A stretch of 48,087 bases of DNA from Ministeria vibrans ATCC 50519 (Eukaryota; Opisthokonta; Filasterea). The translations under genes were made by a program, and so were the position numbers. This document shows positions 41,978 to 48,087 of this stretch, in pieces; within the stretch, counting starts at the first letter, position 1, and each line of letters opens with the position of its first letter. The notes beneath the pieces are model-generated. The model was not told where the DNA came from. It did no database searches and saw only the letters and a list, made by a program, of their open reading frames with translations. The stretch is taken from NCBI GenBank assembly GCA_943704425.1, contig CALSCP010001656.1, positions 35,584-83,670 on the forward strand, written 5' to 3'.

Positions 41978-43238
41978 TTACTCAAAGTCATAGAGATACG
42001 CCCATGTGTATGTGGTGACGTGTGTGGGGGATGGGTCGCTGGGCTGGTACGGCGTAGACTGGTTTGCAGGGAAGGCATTGGGGCACTGTGCGTCTTCGCC
42101 ACAGCGCCACTTGAGCGATAGTGACTCGCCGAACAGCAGAGGGTCGTTCTCGAACATCTTGTAAGCGGTCATGTTGCCTGGCGCCGCCTTGTTTGTCAGT
42201 CCCGAGTTTGCCATGTGAAACTCTCCTGCGTTGAAGTACTACGTCGACAGGGTTATACATTTTCTGTGTCCTATGTGAGCCGTACGTATGCAGAGAGAAA
42301 GAAATCCTCTGTTCCAGACGAGAGCCACAGAGTGGGCTGGGCGTCGATTTCGGCACGCACACACGCCTCGAGATAGTGGTAGGTAGCACTGGCAGCACTG
42401 ATCATCACCTGGAAGACCATTCCGGCAGTGTCGTTGGTCTCCATGAGAGTCAGAAACTCGAGTGGCTTCAGTGTGACCTGCTCATTCTTGAAGAGACGCA
42501 GACGCGCATTGGAGGGCAGTTGGAGGTCTCCGACAACCAGAGGATAGTTTTCGACGCCACGAACAATGTACCAGAACTTGCCTGTGGTGGGCGTTGTTGC
42601 CATGATCTGCAGATGGAGAACGAGAGAGGAGACACAACAACAACGTAAACAAAGAGAAGTCGCATGTCTGTGCGCTCACTCGAATGCTGCTGCGGAAGGG
42701 GATACGGTAGGTGTTGTAGATCCCACCGTCGGCAGCATGGGCAATGCGGTTGGTGCCCCACGGGAGCGTCTTTGCCTCGGTTGCCTCGTCGGTGCCAATA
42801 TTATGCGCAAGGAACTGAGATCATTGAATAAGAATTCAAATTTGTTTGTTTTTGGCGGATAAGGTCGTGAGTCGCGCTTGAATGAGTGGGTGAATGTACG
42901 TTGTACCAGGTTAAAGTCAAGGCTTGCCACCGTCTCGCCATCGATGTATATCTGAGAAATGAGAAATCAGTTGAATTGTTTGTTTTGAAATGTTCGTTTG
43001 TGCATTTTGCACTCACCTGAATCCGTGTGTGTGAATTCATCTCGGGTTTTCCCGTGAACCACTGCTCTGTGATCACGCCAGGCGACCCTGCATGCTCAAA
43101 GAGCAGCTTCGGGACGTTGGCTTGCATTGCGCCTGCTTTGATCGCCGCTCCAATTGTGCGCATGTCGCGCGTGACAGGGACCGCTGCACGCGTAAGAACG
43201 CACGAGAGCCCAAGTACAAGGCTGAGGATGGTGATCAT
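41978..43238 (-). CDS. GH172 (DUF2961) family secreted glycosidase-like protein
   Basis: Five exons on minus: 43238-43017, 42951-42907, 42814-42680, 42606-42286, 42238-41978 (327 residues). Signal peptide (MITILSLVLGLSCVLTRA). The hallmark of DUF2961 is clear: YLEACVRAEIDA, LSSGTEDFFLSAY joined to YFNAGEFHMANSGLT, then YKMFENDPLLFGESL near the end; upstream VASLDFNL and GIYNTYRIPFRSS fit the jelly-roll half. Characterised GH172 enzymes are bacterial and act on fructofuranose dianhydrides or D-arabinofuranosides. The conserved Glu of the SSGTED block is a likely active-site residue. The eukaryotic substrate is unknown. It lies head-to-tail 52 bp from the phosphotransferase stop codon. Confidence 0.88.
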
Positions 43239-43290
43239 GTAACAAAGAAAGAGAAAGAGAGAGAAAAAAAAAAGATGAAGTTTATTCACT

Positions 43291-45926
43291 TTATTCGTTC
43301 TTGCGATCTTGAGAGGGACGTGACATGATCGAAAAGGGATAGATGTCCATATGTGCACAAATGTCATACACCTAAAGCATAATACAAAAGTGAGAACCAT
43401 TCAAGACATGAGAGAAAAAAAATGAATGAAAGAGGAGAGTGATAGAGAGAGAAAGTAAGTGATAGAGAGAGAAACAAAGTGATAGAGAGAAACAAAATGA
43501 TAGAGAGAGAGAGAGAAACGAAGCGATAGAGAGAGAAAGTAAGTGATAGAGAGAGAAAGTAAGTGATAGAGAGAGAAACAAAGTGATAGAGAGAAACAAA
43601 GTGATAGAGAGAGAGAGAGAGAAACGAAGCGATAGAGAGAGAAAGTAAGTGATAGAGAGAGAAAGTAAGTGATAGAGAGAGAAACAAAGTGATAGAGAGA
43701 AACAAAGTGATAGAGAGAGAGAAACAAAGCGATAGAGAGAGAGAATGAAGAAAGGAAAAAGTATTAGAAAGAGACTTACGACGCCAACACAATAGTATGA
43801 ATGGTAGGCCAAAGCAATGAAGAAGAAGGAGAGCATTGCAACGTGCGAGTCAATGGACGGGACAAGCGCAGACGGACTCAGTTTGAAGAGCTAAACATAC
43901 AGAACTCAGTATAAAGATATAACAATTATATTATATTATATGCGTCTGATTAAATGTGGCTTACAATGGCAATGGCAATAGGAAGCAGGAGAACCATCGA
44001 GGGGAAAGGGGAGAAGCGCTGTGCAGTCATCTGATCAACAATGAGACGGCAGGACATGTGTGCAAAGCAGACGGCCATGGCAAGAAAGAAGAGCCGACGG
44101 TCGGATGAGTAGACGGACGGGAAGTGGTGCAGAAGCAGCGCAAACAGACCAGTCTGAAGCAAACAATACAATCCGAGAGAAAGTGAGAGAAAAAAAAAAG
44201 AAAAAATGAACACACAGTGACAAAGGATAAAAAAGAACACAATAATTATTAGTGATAAATAGAGGGAGAAAAGGAACAAAAATAATTCACTTAATTTTCT
44301 ACCATTGAGAGAAAGGGCACAAGCGGAGTGAGTCCGTGCACAAAGGAACACTTGGGCGACTCACACGTCACAATGTTTGCCAGACACTGAATGGGCTGTA
44401 CAATGATAAACCCACTCGCAAGCAACACAAAACACCAGATTAGACTCAAAGACGACCCAAAGAAAGGAACAGGCACAGGAAGTTCAAACGAAACCTATTA
44501 AAAATGATCATCATCAATCAATCTCACTCGTTAATAACATTGCTTCTTACTTGCCAAAAGGACAAATGTTTGAATGACGTCACAACAAAACAGATTGTAA
44601 TCAACACTTGACTGATGTCGTAGGCCCAAGGAAGAAACAATTTTCCTACGTTTGGCAAATAGTTAAAAAGTGTGTTCTTTTCTTAACCCCTCTCGTTTTT
44701 TTTTCTTTTCTTCCAACCAGTATTATATTTCTCCCAATGCGACAAATAAAAGGAGCCCATAATGCCGATAGAGAGCACAAAGGTAAACCACATGTCGTGT
44801 GTGATCCCAAACATTTGCACCATGGCAATGAAAATCAACATTGTGTTGGCACTGTCCAATCCGTGGTCCTATTTGTAACAGTGTTATATTGTAATTATGA
44901 ATTCGTTGTTGTTGATTACCATGAGTTCGCCCAAGGGAGTGCTTGAGCCGGTGCGACGGGCCTGTTTGCCGTCCATGCCGTCGAGCCAGTGTGCCGCCCA
45001 CTGGAAGACGGCGGCCGCGAGCCACACGCAGCTGGGGATGACGGCGTGTGTGTTGTTGCTCGACTGCAAATCTCGCATGAGTACAATGTACATACATAAC
45101 TTGGAATTGTGTTGTGCGTGTTTTTATTTTTGTGGTACCGAGACGGCAGCTTGCATGTCATAGTCGTAGTAGGCGAGCATGGCAACGTTGAGGGAGAGCA
45201 GCACAAACCCGGCCACTGTCATGACGTTGGGTGCGAGCCACTTGGGCATGTACTGCACAAAGTGGTTCCACAGTGGGTGCATCACATACACAGCCAAGGG
45301 CGACTACATAACAATAATAATAAGAAAATAAACAGATTATTTATTTAAGAAGAGTAAAATATTAATGAATAATAACATAATAACATTATCATAATAAATC
45401 AATGAGTAAAGTGACGTACAATAAAATGAACACAAAAGCATACAACCAATACTAATAATAGGAGAATTGCGATACGTCTTACGGCTATGCGGCTGTTTGT
45501 GAGCGAAGATGCGATTCTGGCGAAGATATGACTGTTTGAAGAGAGATTTTGATCGCAAAGTCTCATTGGAGACCATCGACAGCAACGACAGCGCACGGCA
45601 TTGCAACGGCAGCAACAGCCATGCCTAGACGAGTCACAGGACACGCAGACGGCGTTGCTGGCGAGCGCAGACGCACAGACAGAACACACTTTTGGGGGTT
45701 TCAGTCGCACATTTCACTCGCTCTCTCCTCACACACACATCCACCAAGCGCCAGCGCTCTGCACCAACGCTATTTGCTACACACACCCATCCAACTCACC
45801 GTGTCCTCGGCATTGTAGCGGTACTTGCTCAGTCCCTACTCACAAAAAACAAAGAGCAAAAAAGATCAAAATAGCAAAGTCACAATCGTTTCGGACCTGC
45901 AACGCTTCAAACGACACTGCCGGCAT
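43291..45926 (-). CDS. CDP-alcohol phosphotransferase (ethanolamine/choline type)
   Basis: Last step of the Kennedy pathway: transfers phosphoethanolamine or phosphocholine from the CDP form to diacylglycerol in the ER or Golgi membrane. Ten exons on minus: 45926-45897, 45835-45800, 45303-45139, 45063-44920, 44868-44718, 44645-44551, 44494-44303, 44153-43965, 43890-43780, 43371-43291 (397 residues). The complete CDP-alcohol motif DG-x2-AR-x8-G-x3-D-x3-D spans residues 108-130 (DGKQARRTG ... GELM/DHGLD) and is split by an intron just before the second Asp pair. The N-terminus (MPAVSFEALQ, GLSKYRYNAEDT, SPLAVYVMHPLW, KWLAPNVMTVAGF) is typical of EPT1/CEPT1. Several hydrophobic helices follow. 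Yeast EPT1 and CPT1 are of similar length. Ethanolamine versus choline preference cannot be read off. Confidence 0.95.
43432..43745. repeat. GATAGAGA minisatellite with higher-order repeat
   Basis: Units gtgatagagagagaaacaaa / gtgatagagagagaaagtaa fill the last intron of the phosphotransferase gene. A block beginning aagcgatagag recurs at about 43521, 43627 and 43727, giving a higher-order period near 100-106 bases. Confidence 0.9.
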
Positions 45927-46221
45927 TGCAAATAGAAAACGACTCAAAAAGAAAGGGAGAACTGCGCTGGGTCCGGTCGGTGTGAGAGCGGGAACAGACT
46001 ACAGATCGGGAGAAACAATCAAACTCGAATGATTGAATTTTGAATAAATATTTCCAATTTTGGATGGACGCGCCCGGTCTTGTTGCTCAACACTCAAGAG
46101 TCAAGAGTTAAGAACTAAGATTGGTTGAGTTTGGTACAATCGATAAAACGTTATCGTTTGAATTGGATTAGTTATATCAGTTTCACAGTTTCAGTTTGTT
46201 TCATACGTATGCACACATAGT
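45927..46221. promoter_or_regulatory. divergent promoter region of the phosphotransferase and GH78 genes
   Basis: 295 bp between two divergent start codons, AT-rich towards the GH78 side. No coding sequence recognised. Confidence 0.4.
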
Positions 46222-48087
46222 ATGCTGCGCACCCTTGTGTTAGTGCTTGCCATGGCCTTGCTGGCGCCTGCCTCGGCGCCATGGGGTCCTCCCAGCCATT
46301 TGCGCGTTGATGCGATGACGTCACCGGCCACAGCTGCCTCCTCGACGCCCTCCTTCTCCTGGCGCGTCTCTGGCCCGCCTGGAGCACTCATTGCATCCTG
46401 GAAGATTGTTGTGCGCGAGGCCGTGTCGAATGCCGTTGTGTGGGCGTCGACGCAGAAGGTACAGTGTTTTTTCGACGATTCACCCACACACACAGACACA
46501 ACAAACAAACAAACAAACAAACACACTCTCTCTTCCTGTGCAGGTGAACGGCCGCGACGTGCAGCATTACCAGACGGTCTACGGAGGCGAGCCGCTGCGG
46601 CCCATGTCGCGGTACAGCTGGACCGTGGCGTGCAGCAGCGAGGCGGAGGCGTCGACGGAGAGCGCCGAAGCGACGTTCTACACACAGCTGAGTGTGGACG
46701 ACTGGAGCGATTCAGTGTGGCTCGCCGGAAACCACACGGACACGCCGGCCGAGCGGACGCCCAACAACCTCTTTCGTAGCACCTTTGCCGTTCGAGCGGG
46801 CACCATTGTGCATGCGCGCGCCTACGTGGCCGGCCTCGGCCTGTACCATCTGTTTGTGAATGGTGCGCGCACCAGCGATGCCATGCTCGCTCCCGGCTGG
46901 ACCACCTACGCCAAGGTACTCTTTCAAATGAAATACGCTAGAATATCGAAATATACGTTTCAAAGATAGAATAAATTATTATATTATGTTGTTTCACTCA
47001 GCGCGTTGAGTATGTCATTGAGGATGTGACGTCGCTTGTGCAGTCAGACGCACGCAACGCACTCGGAGTCATGTTAGGGGTCGGCTGGCGCGACTCTCGC
47101 TACTACGTCAATCGCAACGCAGGTGTGCTCAAGCCCCAAACTGAGGTGAGGCCAACAATGTGAAGGTTGGCTGTATGCACCCTTGACTGTCTCTGTTGTG
47201 CATAGCGTTGTCTTCGACTGGTGCTTGTCATTGACTTTGACGATGGCACACAACAGAAGATTGTGTCGAACAACGAAACTTTCTTCACGGCAGCCGGGCC
47301 CGTCACAATGGACTCGCTGTACCTGGGCGAGACATACGATGCGCGTCTGGAGCAGGACAAGTGGGCGGAGGCGTCGTTTGACAAGGCAGACTGGGCGCAC
47401 GCAGTGCGCGTCGATGGGCCCAGCCGAGCGACACTTTCTGCACTCTCGCAGCCACCCGTGCGCGTTTCGCAGGTTCTGCCCTGTGTGAAACTTACCAGCC
47501 CCAGTGCAGGAGTGTACGTGTTTGATTTTGGACAGAACTTTGCGGGCGTGGGTCGGCTGCGCGTGACCGGTCCAAAGGGGCAAACGGTGACACTACGCTA
47601 TGCGGAAATCATGAACGACACACACAATGGGGAGATCTCACAGGGGAATTTGCGCGCGGCCATCTCCACCGATCACTATACGCTCAAGGGCGATCCCAAA
47701 GGCGAAGTGTACACTCCTTTTTTCGCCCAACACGGATTCCGCTTTGTCGAGGTACAACATTGATTGGTTGTGTCGCCTGAAGTGGTCATTTGCTCTTTTG
47801 TTTTTTGTTTTGTTTTGTTTTGTGATAATCAGGTGACAAACTATCCGGGAAACATCAGCGAGAGGTCACTGGAGGGACTGCACTTTCACACGCAGGTGGG
47901 TTTGCGCGGTGATGTGTCGTTCGAGGGCGGATCTGCGTCCGTTCTCAATGGAATCCACAAGTCCATCGTGTGGGGTCAGCGATCGAATCTTATGAGTCTC
48001 CCAACGGATGTAAGCAAGCAGAGAGCAGACCTTCTCGTCAAGTCCGGGCGTCGTGGGCTCCGGCGACGACTTTTACCAGCTGTCGTC
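46222..48087 (+). CDS. GH78 alpha-L-rhamnosidase, 5' part (partial gene)
   Basis: Visible exons: 46222-46458, 46544-46915, 47002-47145, 47206-47751, 47833-48009; a donor GTAAGC follows and the gene runs off the window (492 residues seen). The signal peptide is LRTLVLVLAMALLAPASA. N-terminal beta-sandwich modules of GH78 are present: PSFSWRVSG, WASTQK/VNGRDVQ, RYSWTVAC, FRSTFAV, ARAYVAGLGLYHLFVNG, LAPGWTTYAK, VMLGVGWRDSRYY. Then YVFDFGQNFAGVGRLRVTGP, VTLRYAEIMND, HGFRFVEV and WGQRSNLMSLPTD. The last is the start of the highly conserved block that continues with a Cys-Pro-Gln-Arg-type motif just after the splice site, outside or at the edge of the window. The catalytic (alpha/alpha)6 barrel is therefore mostly missing here. 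The enzyme releases L-rhamnose from plant glycosides, rhamnogalacturonan or ulvan-type polymers. Confidence 0.93.

Noticed and set aside
43432-43745. Regular repeats as a CRISPR-like array
   Set aside because: Units are 20-24 base GA-rich minisatellites without unique spacers, in a nuclear intron.
43372-43836. Minus-strand frames of SLYHFVSLSL repeats
   Set aside because: Translation of the GATAGAGA minisatellite in the last intron of the phosphotransferase gene.
45399-45710. Cys-rich minus-strand frame with a hydrophobic C-terminus
   Set aside because: It lies inside the 496-base intron 2 of the phosphotransferase gene and has no ATG; the flanking exons join well without it.

Overview
The window is nuclear DNA of a unicellular eukaryote with a cilium or flagellum. 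It holds 23 protein-coding genes, tightly packed on both strands. Most are split by short GT-AG introns of about 50-500 bases (about 90 in my manual models). All three standard stop codons end genes, so I see no sign of a changed genetic code. Introns and gene gaps are full of simple repeats: (GA)n, (CT)n, mirrored (AAT)n/(ATT)n, long A or T tracts and GATA/GAGA minisatellites. A MAK-type ciliary kinase and an MKS1 transition-zone protein point to a ciliated cell. Canopy-like, erlectin, cathepsin B, PA-TM-RING, HMG-CoA synthase and CDP-alcohol transferase genes give a full eukaryotic secretory and lipid toolkit. I cannot name the lineage from sequence alone; a free-living heterotrophic flagellate is a reasonable guess. 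No rRNA, tRNA, CRISPR array or autonomous transposon was found.

Layout. 0-3 kb: 3' part of a GH47 alpha-mannosidase, a coiled-coil protein with a bZIP-like basic region and a 213-bp tandem repeat, and a small conserved protein of unknown function. 3-10 kb: MAK/ICK kinase, a LIM protein and MKS1. 10-19 kb: a putative small inverted-repeat element, then PA-TM-RING ubiquitin ligase, a two-MRH-domain erlectin/OS-9-like ER lectin, a Canopy/saposin-like protein ending in KREL, and cathepsin B. 19-25 kb: a WD40 protein with an APAF-1/STAND-like linker, no visible NTPase domain and a C-terminal CaaX box, then a charged coiled-coil protein. 25.6-28.4 kb: a secreted thrombospondin-1 plus beta-solenoid protein. 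28.6-31.1 kb: HMG-CoA synthase.

31.3-48 kb holds a striking set of carbohydrate-active genes. There are three tandem GH43-like beta-propeller proteins with an inserted Apple/PAN-like domain, an MFS transporter, a Notum/pectin-acetylesterase-type hydrolase, a GH172 (DUF2961) protein and the 5' part of a GH78 alpha-L-rhamnosidase. Two ER lipid genes sit among them: 3-ketodihydrosphingosine reductase and an ethanolamine/choline phosphotransferase. Apart from the transporter and these two lipid genes, the proteins start with a signal peptide. Together they look like a eukaryotic locus for taking apart complex, perhaps pectin- or rhamnan-like, polysaccharides. That is inference from family membership.

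Splice donors are unusual. About 34 of the roughly 90 introns modelled start with GTAC (often GTACG) rather than GTAAG or GTGAG. Exon joins were chosen by hand for reading frame, splice signals and protein family fit. The least secure model is the 5' end of the WD40 gene near 22.6-22.9 kb.
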